35,608 bases of DNA from Desulfosarcina sp. (GCA_014237405.1 JABZFO010000032.1:1-35608), one strand, 5' to 3'. Numbered from the stretch's first letter, positions 17,879 through 27,772 are shown. Notes: generated from the letters alone by a model not told the origin. Translations and numbers: made by a program.

Positions 17879-19339
17879 ATGCCTGATAAAAAATCCATTC
17901 TTCTCATTTCCCCGCCGGTCTCCAAGCCCAGCGACCCCCCGGCCGGCCTGGCCAAACTGGCCTGGTCGCTGAAAGACAAAGGAGTCGAGTGCCGGGTATA
18001 TGATGCCAGTATAGACGGCATTCTTGGAATGCTTGACCATCCATTGGTGGCCGACGACACCTGGACCCGTCGGGCACTGGCCAATCGGGAGGCGAACATC
18101 AATGCCCTCCGGTCGTTGGGCCATTACCACAACCGGGACCGCTACAAACGAGCCGTTATGGACACCAACCGGGTGCTCCACATGGCGGGCATCACGTTCA
18201 ACACCACCTTGTCCCTGTCCAACTATGGCTCCCCTGCCCTTTCACCGGTTCGCAGCCAGGACCTGCTTCGTGCGGCTGAACAATTTGAAGCAAGCCCGTT
18301 CTATTCGATCTTTTCTAAACGACTCACAAGGAATTTCACCCAACGGGAACCGAATATCGTCGGCTTGTCTATAAATTTCTTGAGCCAGGCCCTGTGCGCC
18401 TTTGCCATGGCGGGTTTTATTAAAAACCATTACCCCCGAATACGAATCGTTTGCGGTGGCGGCCTGGTGACCTCATGGATGAATATCCCGGATCTTGGCA
18501 ACCCCTTCATGGGTCTGGTTGACGAAATGGTTTGCGGCCCGGGTGAAAGCCGGCTGATCGAGCTGTGTACCGGAGAAAAAACAACCGAGTCGTGCTGCAC
18601 GGGGTATGACTATTCCTACTTTGATCTGGACCGCTATCTTTCCCCGGCGAGAATTCTCCCCTACAGCACCTCCCGGGGGTGCTACTGGAAAAAATGCGCC
18701 TTCTGCCCGGAAAAGTCGGAAAACGAACCCTACCGCACGGCAAGCCCGCAGACCATTGGGATGGATCTGCGGCGGTCGGTGGAAATGACCACCCCGGGCC
18801 TCATTCACTTTCTGGACAACGCCCTTTCCCCCCGTTTTTTGGGCCACCTGATCGACCATCCGCCTGGCGTGCCCTGGTACGGGTTCACCCGGATGACCCG
18901 GCACCTCACCGACCCTGTATTTGTTCAGGGACTCAAGGCGGCCGGATGCGTGATGCTCAAGCTGGGCGTGGAGTCCGGGGATCAGGATGTGCTGGATGCT
19001 TTTTCCAAGGGAATCGACATTGGTACGGTATCAAACGCACTCGACACCATTCACCAGACGGGCATCGCCACCTACGTTTATCTGCTTTTCGGAACACCCG
19101 CGGAAAATGAAAACAGCGCCTGCAAGACGCTGGATTTTACCCTTCGTCATTCGCCGTCAATCGATTTTCTCAATCTCGCCATCTTCAACCTTCCCGCTTA
19201 CAGCGACGAGGCCAATCAATTGGACACGGTGGACTTCTATGAAGGCGATCTTTCATTGTATCGAGACGATTCTAAACAACGATCCACCATTCTTCACCTC
19301 CAACCACGCTGCTTTTTTCAATTTGGGAAAAGGCTGTAA
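17879..19339 (+). CDS. B12-binding-domain-type radical SAM protein, C-terminus frameshifted
   Basis: 486 residues. The N-terminal ~200 resemble a B12-binding-like Rossmann region (ILLISPPVSKPSDPPAG, VCGGGLVTSW), but I see no DxHxxG cobalamin ligand. The radical SAM cluster motif is C268-x4-C273-x2-C276 in SRGCYWKKCAFCPE, followed by MLKLGVESGDQ and TYVYLLFGTP. After LSLYRD (about residue 463) the reading turns into Gln/Arg/His-rich sequence and ends. The neighbouring frame carries ILNNDPPFFTSNHAAFF (19268-19364), the expected family ending. About 30 residues and the frame appear lost. The substrate is unknown. Confidence 0.8.
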   Translation: MPDKKSILLISPPVSKPSDPPAGLAKLAWSLKDKGVECRVYDASIDGILGMLDHPLVADDTWTRRALANREANINALRSLGHYHNRDRYKRAVMDTNRVLHMAGITFNTTLSLSNYGSPALSPVRSQDLLRAAEQFEASPFYSIFSKRLTRNFTQREPNIVGLSINFLSQALCAFAMAGFIKNHYPRIRIVCGGGLVTSWMNIPDLGNPFMGLVDEMVCGPGESRLIELCTGEKTTESCCTGYDYSYFDLDRYLSPARILPYSTSRGCYWKKCAFCPEKSENEPYRTASPQTIGMDLRRSVEMTTPGLIHFLDNALSPRFLGHLIDHPPGVPWYGFTRMTRHLTDPVFVQGLKAAGCVMLKLGVESGDQDVLDAFSKGIDIGTVSNALDTIHQTGIATYVYLLFGTPAENENSACKTLDFTLRHSPSIDFLNLAIFNLPAYSDEANQLDTVDFYEGDLSLYRDDSKQRSTILHLQPRCFFQFGKRL

Positions 19340-19364
19340 GTCCTCACCCCGGAGATATTTGTAA
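19268..19364 (+). pseudogene. Displaced C-terminal end of the radical SAM gene
   Basis: The frame reading TILNNDPPFFTSNHAAFF to a TAA at 19364 overlaps the annotated end of the radical SAM gene in a different phase. FTSNHAxFF is the usual ending of this radical SAM subgroup, so these bases were probably in frame before a deletion near 19268. Confidence 0.6.
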
Positions 19365-19437
19365 AGCGCAAAACATCAGCACCATTATTGAAAATGTCAC
19401 CGCTCACAGCGTCCTTAGCCAATAGACACCAAACCTA

Positions 19438-22400
19438 CTACCGGATCGCGGCATCGAATGCCGACCGGACCTGATCCGGAAACCTGGCGGCCAGGGGCCG
19501 GCCCTGTTCATCGCGCATCACCCACACGGCACGGTGCATACCATAAGCGATTTTCACCCGCGAACCGTCCGGTTCCAAACGGAAGTAATCCACGTGAAAG
19601 GTCACGCTGCAGTTGTGCAGATCCCTCACCGCCAGGGTAAGCAATACACGGTCGAAGGGCATGGCCTCGCGAAGGTGGTCCACGCGGCTCTCCAGGGCCA
19701 GCAGTTCTCCCCTTTCCCCGATGCCCTGGAAGTGATCGGGAATCAGTTCGTAGAAAAAGCGGTCCCGGATCTGGCCCTGCCATTCGTAGTAATTGGCGTA
19801 GTAGATATTGCCCACCAGGTTGGCATGGGCCAGGGTGGTTTCAAAGGTCTGCTCCCGCACGATGGGGCGGACTACGGGTCCGGACGGTGCCATATAGACG
19901 ACGGGGTCATCGTCGCTGTCGAACAGGTACCCCAGGGATTCTTCCATGGATTCGGGCGTGTCCGGCGCGTCGAACTGCGGACACATATCTTCGATGAACT
20001 GGCCGTAGTAGGCCGGATAGGGTGCCACCTTGGCCACCCCCGGTCCCAGGATCTCCACCCAGGTGGTCTGGAGCCGGCAGAAAGCCAGGCGCTGGAATCC
20101 CCCGCCTTTGAGCATCTTCCGAAAATCGTAGGAAAGGGTCATGGTGGAGTTCTCAGGCCCACTGTTGTCGGACACCCACATGAGAATTTCGATCTGGTCG
20201 CTGGTCCCCCCCTCCCCCAGAATCTTCAGGTGACCGTAGTTGGTCACCCCTCCCCATCGACCGCTGGCAAACTGGTCGGACATCTGGGCCAGTACCGGCC
20301 AGGCCGAAGCTTCACGGGTGTTGCCCATCCACTTGATGAAGTTGGAGAAGTAAATGGTGCGACTCAGGTTGGCGCTGGGCTGGAACGTCACCGGCAGCCG
20401 TTGGACGAACACCAGCTGACCCTGGGGCCCGCCTTCAATCATCTCGAAGGGGCGAGTCTCATACAGGGGTTCGTATCCCGGATAGTCCGCAGTCAGCATG
20501 TGCGCCGGAACCCGTGGCACCGCTTCCGGTGCGACCGTGACGGCAAGAATCTGCGGCGGCCCCCAGGTCAGACTGATGGCCAGGGTGAGTATTTGGATGG
20601 ATACCACACCGGTATCCCCGCCGGCAAACAGCACCGCATCGCCCTTTTTTCTCACGATCTTAAGGGCTGTGCCTGACTCGCCGCTGGCCTTGGCCAGGGT
20701 TTCTGCCGCCGCCCAGATCCGTGTACCAGCACTGTCTAGGGCCTCCCCCTGCTCGACAAGGGTGTCCAGCAAGGCGGTCCGGCCGTCACCCAACAGGCCG
20801 TTCCAGCCCTCCCGGGTTCTGGTGGTGATGGCGGTCAGGTCACACCCCACCGGACCGGGCCCGCAAACACAAAGGCATATCCGGTCCTCGTGGGTGAGGG
20901 AAACATCCAGAATCGACGATGCCACATCGGCAACGGCCGGTTTGCCGCTCTGCTGCCACTGGGTGGACAACGCTGTAGATGGAAGGTCGTATCGTTCTGC
21001 CGCTGTTTTCAGGGTACGATCCAAAAGCGGCCCCTCGGCCTGTCGGCGAGATTCTCTCTCCATGCCGTGGATGCCGGGGATGCAGGCCAGTTCCAGATGG
21101 GGCGGTGTCACCGAGCAGTTTCGACACGCCGCTTCAAGCGACTGTTGCACCAGACGGCCGTCCCGATCCTCTGGAAAAACTAGGTCGGCTACCGTCGGGT
21201 ACTCGTCATGGTGCTTGAGAATCCTCAGCCGGTAGCCCAGCAGCACCGCCCTCACCGCTCCGTTTTCGCTGATGGCGGCCACCCGGTATACCAGGTCCCG
21301 ATCCTCCCGCCCAACAAGCTCCACGCGCACCGTGGCCGGTGTGGACGCACTGAAAAACTCAGGGAACAGATCCATCCGGTCGATGGACACGGGCAGGCTG
21401 GTGTCCTGGGGCACCAGCAGGGCCGCACTCTGAAGCAGGGTGTCGGTGAAAAAAGGATTGCCCAGGTACATGCGGGTGCTGTTCTCCTCGCCAAAGGCCA
21501 CTGTCAATAGCTGGTCTGCCGGCGTAATACGGGAGGTGAACAGGGCCATTCCGGCTTTTTCACCGGATTCCCGAATCTCCCAGACGGTCTGGATACCCTG
21601 GAACCGGGGTCCCTGGAAAAGCAGGGTGGGCCGGTACAGGTCGGTCTCCGGCACCAGGGGCAAGGGGTTTTCCGGGAGTGAGCGGATCTCCGCCGGAACG
21701 TTTTCATCCATGCCAAAGACAAAGGTCGCCGAAAAGAAATCCGACTGCACCCCGGTCCCCTGCTTCACGATGCCGGCATGGACGACGGTTTCACCGCCAT
21801 CCCCACCCTCTGCCATAATCGCACGAATCAGGATGTCGGCACCAGTCTCCGGATCCACGGTAATGGGCCTCTGGAGTTGTACATCTCTGATCTGGACCCG
21901 GGAAACAACGTCGACGCCGGACAGGTGGATCGCCGCCTGGGCCATCGCCTCCAGCCCGAAGACCGTGGGGAAAAGATAAGATCCCTGAAAATAATGGTCT
22001 TTCAGGTAGGGGTCGGTCTCAAGGGACAGGTGGGTTGAGAAAACCGCTTCCACCCCGGGAGTCAGATGGGTTCGATTTTCCAGGAATCGCAACCCCTGGG
22101 GCTCATCGGGCAACGCCTGGTTCCAGGTGTCCAGTCCCCCCATCCGGGCGGTCACCACCACCTGGTAGCTGCCCGGATCATGGGTGAAGACCTTCAGGAA
22201 CCGGTTGACGCCCTCGTCCGTGGGAATCGCATCGATTCCCTTGTCCCGCAGCAGTTCAACGCTGCCCATGCGGGCCCCCATACCCTCGTCACGCCAGATG
22301 CTGTAGGCGACATTGGCCGTCCGGGTCTGGGGGTGATCGGCGGCAAAACCGCGCAGGGCAATATCCATCACCTCGTTGGAGAAGCCATACCAGCCATTGC

Positions 22401-25400
22401 CGGGCATGCCGGTGATGCCGATGATGGAACCCATACCCACAATCAGTTTGGGCGGTTTCTCTTTCAGCGCGTCCAGCAGGTGAAGCATGCCCAGCACCTT
22501 GGGGGCGGTTTCGGCAAAGGCCTGTTCCTGTTTGACCTGACCGGTGAGCCGCGGCCGGTTGAGCCCGGCACCGTGGATGATCCCGGTAACCGGGCCGAGG
22601 CGGTCAGTCACCGCCGTAAGCATCTCCACCACCGCGTCGCGGTCCGCCATGTCACAGGAAAAATAGTCGACCGCAAGCCCCAGGGCGGTATACTTGTCCA
22701 AAAGGATGCGAATCTCCTGCGATTCGGTCTTTTCCGCTGCCTGATCCGGATGCGGGGTCCGACCTACCAGTGCCATGCGCGCGCCGGTTTCCCGGGCCAC
22801 GGCCAGAGCACAGGCGGCCGTGATGCCCCTGGCCCCGCCGGTGACAAGGATCACATCATCGCCCGCCCACTGGACATTCCGTTTTTTAAAGGTTGCCGGC
22901 TGGATAAGCCGCGGAAAAAAAGTCCGGCGGGTGCGGTCCAGATCGTATCCCACTGCAGCAAAGCTGTCATGGGTGATCATCTCAGCCAGAGTTTCCCAGG
23001 CGATGATCTCCGGTGACAGCGCCGGGCAGAAATCCACCACGCGGACTCTAAGATCCGCCCGCTCCAGGTGAAGGCTCGCCCCCAGGGCCACGGCACCGCA
23101 CCGATCCAACTGGGCAAAGCGCGGATCCCGGCCGAAAAAGCCGCCGCCGAACTGGATCCATGCCACGGTGGTGCGACGCCTCGGGGCACTGGCCGCCGGT
23201 GGTGCCGATGCCACGCTGACCCGCATACGGATCAGCCGGTGCAACAATGCCGACCGATCTTTTTCACGATGGCCGTTTTTGGGCAAAATGGCCACCAGAT
23301 GAGAAAAGGTCGGATCCTGAACACCATCCGCAGCATCTTCAGTGTCGAAGGCATACACTTGGGTGAACGCCCCCCGCTGAAAGAAATTCAGACCGAGCAC
23401 CTCTGCCACATCAGCCGTGTCCTCGCTGTGAAGAATCAATACCCGGGCCTTCTGCCAGTCGTTTTCCGACCGCATCCGCCAGGTGTCGGGAAACCGCGGA
23501 TAAGGGGTTCTCACCAGATCCATGGTAAAATTGCGCACCCAGGCCGGCTGGTCGGTGGCAACAATCGCCCGTCCGGCCTGGGTGCTGCCGGTACCGGCGG
23601 CATGCTGTTCAGCGGCCATCCGGTTCAGAATCACGCTGATCTGTCGCAGACTGCGCGTAAGCAGGGGCTCTAAGTCTAAGTGGGCCTGTATCCCCAAAGC
23701 CGTGGCGGTTCGCTGAACCAGCGTCTTGAGCTTGTCCGGCCCCACCTGAAGATCCCGCTCCACCTGCAGGTCCGGATCCAGTGCGTCACCGGAAAACCCG
23801 GTGATACGGGCGGCCTGTCTCATCAGTTCGGCCAGTGCATCCGGTGGTGCAGCCGCCACGACCGGTACTGATTCCACACCGGCACCGACCAGTTCCACCA
23901 CGTCCGCCAGGCTGGCATTGACCAGTGACTGCGCATCTACATGGCCTGAGACACCGGCCGCCGTGGCCAGACGGGCGATCAGGTCACCCGCCTTGATGGA
24001 GTCCAAATTCAAATCGTCCAGAAGCCGCATGGACAGGTCCAGGCTCGATTCGGGAAAGCCGGTAATTTCGGAAACCATGGCCATCAGCCGTTGGCCCAAC
24101 CCAGCACGTTCACCTACCGGGCTACTGCCGTTCGGCAAATCACCGCGCAGTCGCTGGGCGGCATCGGCCACTTCTCCTAAAGCGGCATTGGCCAGAAGCG
24201 CCGGGTCAGGAAAAGTGATACCGCACGTTTTCGCAAAACGGGCGATCAGGTCACCCGCCTTGATGGAGTCCAAATTCAAATCGTCCAGAAGCCGGGATTC
24301 CCGTGACAGGGAGTCTGGGGAAAACCCGGTCACCTGGGAAACGATATCGAACAAAATGGCCTGCGCGGGCGCCGGGGTCACGGGTACCGGGCCGACGGCG
24401 GTCTGGGCTCCTTTCCCCATGGCGCCGGGCACCACCGATCGGGCATCGGGATCCCAGAATGAGAGGTCCGCTTGCACCACCCGGTTCAGGAAGGCCCCCC
24501 GTGACTGGAGGTAGCGGCTGACCAGAGCATCAGGCACGCCGTTGAAGGCCTCGGATAGAATCGTGCGGGTCTCGTCTGCCGCCGCTTCCACCTCAGTTCC
24601 ATTAACTTCGGCAGACCGTGGCAGTTTTTCACAGGGGTTGACCACAAAAGATTTCCGATCTGCCGGGACAAACGGCCGGATCAGCCGGTTCTCGAACAGT
24701 GCTTCCCACTGGATCGGGACACCATGGGCAAACAGTGCCCCGATGGCGCGGTTCAGATCCGAGACGCTGCCGGCAGTTCCCTCCACCGGCAGGCATACGG
24801 TTCCCCCTTCATCGAAAATATCTCTGGCAAGGCCGGTCAGCACCCGACCCGGCCCCAGCTCAATCATCAGGTCGCAGCATTCAGCCATGTTCTTGGCCAT
24901 TCGAATAAAATCAACACGTGACCGAATCTGCCGGGAGAAGTGTTCGTTCAGGGGTTGTCCCAATTCCAGACGCGCGCCGTCGGTGCTGGAAAAGATCCGG
25001 CACGCCGCCGTTTCCATCGTTTTCGAAAGGAAGGCCATACCGGCCACCTGCCGGGCGGCATCCTCGCACAGGCGGCTGTGAAAAGCACCGGAAACCGGCA
25101 GCCTGCGGGCGCTGATCCCACTCTCCTGAGCAATTCTCACCATTGCCTCGGCAGCCTCCGGTTCACCGGAGAGTACGGTCTGGCGAGGGCTGTTGAGGTT
25201 GGCCACAGTAAGGTATCCATTGGCCTGCGGTATCAGTGCCAACGCAGTGGACTCGTCGCACCGAAGGCCGACCATGGCTCCTGGTGCATCGGTTTTGCCG
25301 GACATAGCCTGTCCGCGGCGGGCAGAAAATTCCAAGAGCGTAGCCGCATCGAACACCCCGGCGGCAAAACAGGCCGCCAGTTCCCCCAGGCTGTGTCCGC

Positions 25401-25548
25401 CTACGGCTTCAGGACGGACACCCAAACGGGTGAAAAACTCAAGCCACAGCATAGAGGCCAGGCAGATGGCCGGCTGGGCATTTTCCGTTCGGGAAAGCGC
25501 GGTAAACCAGCGATCCCGCTCTTCGGGACCGGGTGCCCGGTCGGTAAC
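19438..25548 (-). CDS. Iterative type I polyketide synthase, downstream part: AT-ACP-ACP-ACP*-KR-DH-PPT-TE-TE (frame-disrupted from the KS part)
   Basis: A continuous frame of more than 2000 residues (first Met at 25452). Approximate residues from that Met: AT core GGHSLGE near 20 and GAFHS near 120; ACP1 and ACP2 with LDSIK (serines near 396 and 485); a third ACP-like repeat near 572 without the serine; KR with TGGARGI near 869 and WYGFSNE near 1022; DH with H-x3-G-x4-P (HYFQGSYLFP) near 1155; a phosphopantetheinyl-transferase-like domain (VGCDLTAI near 1537, IWAAAETLAK near 1584); two hotdog domains (SANLSRTIYFSNF near 1694, HANLVGNIYYANYY near 1879). KS-AT-ACP-KR-DH-PPT is the enediyne PKS order; the last two domains resemble enediyne thioesterases (CalE7/SgcE10). 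The product is unknown. Confidence 0.85.
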   Translation of the reverse strand, partial: VTDRAPGPEERDRWFTALSRTENAQPAICLASMLWLEFFTRLGVRPEAVGGHSLGELAACFAAGVFDAATLLEFSARRGQAMSGKTDAPGAMVGLRCDESTALALIPQANGYLTVANLNSPRQTVLSGEPEAAEAMVRIAQESGISARRLPVSGAFHSRLCEDAARQVAGMAFLSKTMETAACRIFSSTDGARLELGQPLNEHFSRQIRSRVDFIRMAKNMAECCDLMIELGPGRVLTGLARDIFDEGGTVCLPVEGTAGSVSDLNRAIGALFAHGVPIQWEALFENRLIRPFVPADRKSFVVNPCEKLPRSAEVNGTEVEAAADETRTILSEAFNGVPDALVSRYLQSRGAFLNRVVQADLSFWDPDARSVVPGAMGKGAQTAVGPVPVTPAPAQAILFDIVSQVTGFSPDSLSRESRLLDDLNLDSIKAGDLIARFAKTCGITFPDPALLANAALGEVADAAQRLRGDLPNGSSPVGERAGLGQRLMAMVSEITGFPESSLDLSMRLLDDLNLDSIKAGDLIARLATAAGVSGHVDAQSLVNASLADVVELVGAGVESVPVVAAAPPDALAELMRQAARITGFSGDALDPDLQVERDLQVGPDKLKTLVQRTATALGIQAHLDLEPLLTRSLRQISVILNRMAAEQHAAGTGSTQAGRAIVATDQPAWVRNFTMDLVRTPYPRFPDTWRMRSENDWQKARVLILHSEDTADVAEVLGLNFFQRGAFTQVYAFDTEDAADGVQDPTFSHLVAILPKNGHREKDRSALLHRLIRMRVSVASAPPAASAPRRRTTVAWIQFGGGFFGRDPRFAQLDRCGAVALGASLHLERADLRVRVVDFCPALSPEIIAWETLAEMITHDSFAAVGYDLDRTRRTFFPRLIQPATFKKRNVQWAGDDVILVTGGARGITAACALAVARETGARMALVGRTPHPDQAAEKTESQEIRILLDKYTALGLAVDYFSCDMADRDAVVEMLTAVTDRLGPVTGIIHGAGLNRPRLTGQVKQEQAFAETAPKVLGMLHLLDALKEKPPKLIVGMGSIIGITGMPGNGWYGFSNEVMDIALRGFAADHPQTRTANVAYSIWRDEGMGARMGSVELLRDKGIDAIPTDEGVNRFLKVFTHDPGSYQVVVTARMGGLDTWNQALPDEPQGLRFLENRTHLTPGVEAVFSTHLSLETDPYLKDHYFQGSYLFPTVFGLEAMAQAAIHLSGVDVVSRVQIRDVQLQRPITVDPETGADILIRAIMAEGGDGGETVVHAGIVKQGTGVQSDFFSATFVFGMDENVPAEIRSLPENPLPLVPETDLYRPTLLFQGPRFQGIQTVWEIRESGEKAGMALFTSRITPADQLLTVAFGEENSTRMYLGNPFFTDTLLQSAALLVPQDTSLPVSIDRMDLFPEFFSASTPATVRVELVGREDRDLVYRVAAISENGAVRAVLLGYRLRILKHHDEYPTVADLVFPEDRDGRLVQQSLEAACRNCSVTPPHLELACIPGIHGMERESRRQAEGPLLDRTLKTAAERYDLPSTALSTQWQQSGKPAVADVASSILDVSLTHEDRICLCVCGPGPVGCDLTAITTRTREGWNGLLGDGRTALLDTLVEQGEALDSAGTRIWAAAETLAKASGESGTALKIVRKKGDAVLFAGGDTGVVSIQILTLAISLTWGPPQILAVTVAPEAVPRVPAHMLTADYPGYEPLYETRPFEMIEGGPQGQLVFVQRLPVTFQPSANLSRTIYFSNFIKWMGNTREASAWPVLAQMSDQFASGRWGGVTNYGHLKILGEGGTSDQIEILMWVSDNSGPENSTMTLSYDFRKMLKGGGFQRLAFCRLQTTWVEILGPGVAKVAPYPAYYGQFIEDMCPQFDAPDTPESMEESLGYLFDSDDDPVVYMAPSGPVVRPIVREQTFETTLAHANLVGNIYYANYYEWQGQIRDRFFYELIPDHFQGIGERGELLALESRVDHLREAMPFDRVLLTLAVRDLHNCSVTFHVDYFRLEPDGSRVKIAYGMHRAVWVMRDEQGRPLAARFPDQVRSAFDAAIR
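23971..24294 (-). repeat. 57-bp exact direct repeat in tandem ACP domains
   Basis: The 57 bases at 23971-24027 and 24238-24294 are identical and encode LLDDLNLDSIKAGDLIAR around the ACP phosphopantetheine serine; the offset is 267 bp (89 codons). The rest of the two ACPs differs, suggesting recent gene conversion over the active-site helix. Confidence 0.85.
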
Positions 25549-27398
25549 CGCTGAACCAGCATCCGGGCCATGTTGAGCTGTTGTGAACCCTGGCCGGGAA
25601 ACAAGAATCCGATCCGGGGGTTGGCGCTGCCCATTCCGAGCCAGATGTCGGGCCCAAGGGCGATGACTGGCCCGGCGCCACGGCCTCCCTCATCGCGTCG
25701 AAGGGACTTTTTCAGCTGTACCAGTCGGGCTGTCAGGTCATCGGGGTGGCCTGTGACGATGGCGGCTTTTATCCACGCGTCGGGCGGCACCTGCCGGCTC
25801 AGATCTGCGGAGAGGTCGGCCAGCTCGGCAATGCTGATGCCGTCGGCAGCCTTGATCAGGTCCGATATTTTTTCCAGCATTGCCTCCTTGCTGCCGGCGC
25901 CCATTACCAGCAGTTCGCTCTCCTGGGCAGAGGCCAGCAGTACCCCTTCATCCAAGGCGGGTTTCAGTCGGTCGTCGGGCTCGTCACCAGACACCATTGT
26001 AATGTGGCAGTTGATGCCGCCAAAGCCCATGGAAGAAACGCCGGCCGTCAGTTGTTTATCGGCAGGTTCCTGCCGGCCCAAGCGGACGGGATAGAGCCGT
26101 CTGGCTGCAGTATCGAAGACCTGGTGGGGTTCGGTGCAGGCGGCAGTGGGGGGAACTACCCGGCGGTTGACCGCCATCACAACCTTGATCAGTCCGCCGA
26201 TACCCGAAGCGGCCTTGGTGTGGCCGAGAATGGATTTCAGTGAAGTGATGCCACAGGGCCGCAACTGGCCGCGGGGTACCAGCGCCTGTCCCAGCACCCG
26301 GGCAATGGCTTCCAACTCTGTGCGATCCCCCACGGTGGTGCCGGTGCCGTGGCCTTCGATGAAATCCAGGTCCTTGATGCCATGGGGTGCATGAAGGTAC
26401 GCCCGCTCCAAGGCCAGAGCCTGGCCGGGTACGCTGGGAGCGGTAATGCTCGTACCGCCACCATCCGACGAGATGCCCCATCCGCGGATCACCGCGTAGA
26501 CAGGGTTGTTGTCCCGTCGGGCTGCGGCCAGGGGTTTGAGCACCATGAAACCGCAGCCTTCCCCGGGAATGAAACCTTTGCCGCCGCGGTCGTACACCGT
26601 CATATCGCCGTCGGTAAGCGCACCGGTTTTGGCAAAACCGATCAGTTCGAACGGGTCCAGGCTGATGTCCACCCCGCCCACGATGGCCAGGTCCAGGTCC
26701 TGGTCCACCATGCGGGAGGCGGCGTGAGCCACGGCCAGCAGCGATGAGGAGCAGGCCCCGTCAACGGTGAACCCCCCGCCCATGAGGTTGAGATGGTTGC
26801 AGATGCGTCCGGCGATGGTGTTGGAAAGCCCGCCGGCCAGGGTGTCCTCATCCACCGGTGGAAAGACGTCGGTATAGCGGTCCTTCAGGGTCCGGGTGAG
26901 CAGGTGAATCTGCCGGTCGTCCATTCCCTGGGCCCGGGCTGCGCTGTGCAGGGCACGGCGGACAAAGGGCCAGCGAAGCCGCATGGTGTTGGCCCGGGTC
27001 TGCTCGCCGGTGAGGGTGTTGCCGATGATGACGCCGGTGCGCTCGCCGGGCAGGGTCTCCCGGGTGTACCCGGCATCGGCGACGGCCGCCAGACTGGTTT
27101 CCAGGGCCAGCCAGTGAACAATATCCGTGGTGCGTACCGTGGAAAACGGGATTCGCAGCCCGGCCCAGTCGAAATCGAATCCGTCGATGACCGCGGCCTG
27201 ACGGCCATAGGTTTTATCCGGCTGTTTTTTATCCGGATCATAATAGTCCGCAAGGGACAGCCGACAGTCCGGAATGCGCCGGAACTGCCGCCGCCGGGCC
27301 AGGATATTTTCCCACAGCTGACGAGGAGTGGTTGCGTCAGGATATTGACATGCCAGTCCAATCACAGCAATGGCCGGTGGTGATGACCGGTGCGTCAT
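25401..27398 (-). CDS. Iterative type I polyketide synthase, upstream part: KS and start of AT
   Basis: From ATG 27398 (GAAAGGAAAG upstream; an ATG 23 codons earlier gives an unlikely leader). Ketosynthase: IAVIGLACQYPDA at the start, active Cys in VDGACSSSLLAVAHA, His in EGHGTGTTVGD and Lys/His in LGHTKAASG, then GVSSMGFGGINCH. This is a complete condensing domain of the enediyne/PUFA synthase type. A KS-AT linker follows, then the AT start IGFLFPGQGSQQLNMARMLVQR. Directly after LVQR the frame turns to Pro/Arg-rich nonsense and stops at 25401, while the AT continues in the other frame as DRAPGPEERDRWFTAL then ENAQPAICLAS. About 30 residues expected between the two are missing, so the megasynthase is probably non-functional as written. 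Confidence 0.87.
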   Translation of the reverse strand: MTHRSSPPAIAVIGLACQYPDATTPRQLWENILARRRQFRRIPDCRLSLADYYDPDKKQPDKTYGRQAAVIDGFDFDWAGLRIPFSTVRTTDIVHWLALETSLAAVADAGYTRETLPGERTGVIIGNTLTGEQTRANTMRLRWPFVRRALHSAARAQGMDDRQIHLLTRTLKDRYTDVFPPVDEDTLAGGLSNTIAGRICNHLNLMGGGFTVDGACSSSLLAVAHAASRMVDQDLDLAIVGGVDISLDPFELIGFAKTGALTDGDMTVYDRGGKGFIPGEGCGFMVLKPLAAARRDNNPVYAVIRGWGISSDGGGTSITAPSVPGQALALERAYLHAPHGIKDLDFIEGHGTGTTVGDRTELEAIARVLGQALVPRGQLRPCGITSLKSILGHTKAASGIGGLIKVVMAVNRRVVPPTAACTEPHQVFDTAARRLYPVRLGRQEPADKQLTAGVSSMGFGGINCHITMVSGDEPDDRLKPALDEGVLLASAQESELLVMGAGSKEAMLEKISDLIKAADGISIAELADLSADLSRQVPPDAWIKAAIVTGHPDDLTARLVQLKKSLRRDEGGRGAGPVIALGPDIWLGMGSANPRIGFLFPGQGSQQLNMARMLVQRLPTGHPVPKSGIAGLPRFPERKMPSRPSAWPLCCGLSFSPVWVSVLKP

Positions 27399-27772
27399 TT
27401 TCGCTTTCCTTTCTCGTTTAGATCGTATTTCCAACAGATTAACGGTACTTGAAGCGCTGTCTGGCAAAACGGACGGATACAGACACAGGCAATTATGAAA
27501 TATTCATGCCAGATTTGTGGAACCATCGGATATTGTTAACAAACGCCCGGATATTGAGCCGTACTCGACTGCAGGGTGCCTCACAGGAAAAGGTTTCATT
27601 CCTCGAAAAAATCATCCAGATGTGGCATAAATAAACGGCGAAAGTACCTGCAGGCGGCACGTTTGTCGACGGAACGGTTTATCCTTTTCAACACAGGCTT
27701 TACGGCCGGAGTAAAGAATCCTGGCCCAGAGGACCATGCTTTCTATGCTTGAATAAAAGAAGGAGGGTGCAC
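27399..27772. other. Divergent intergenic region between the PKS and the unknown gene
   Basis: Holds the 5' regions of two diverging genes. A strong AGAAGGAGG ribosome site is present for the rightward gene and GAAAGGAAAG for the PKS. I see no clear promoter boxes or operator palindrome and no gene. Confidence 0.4.
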
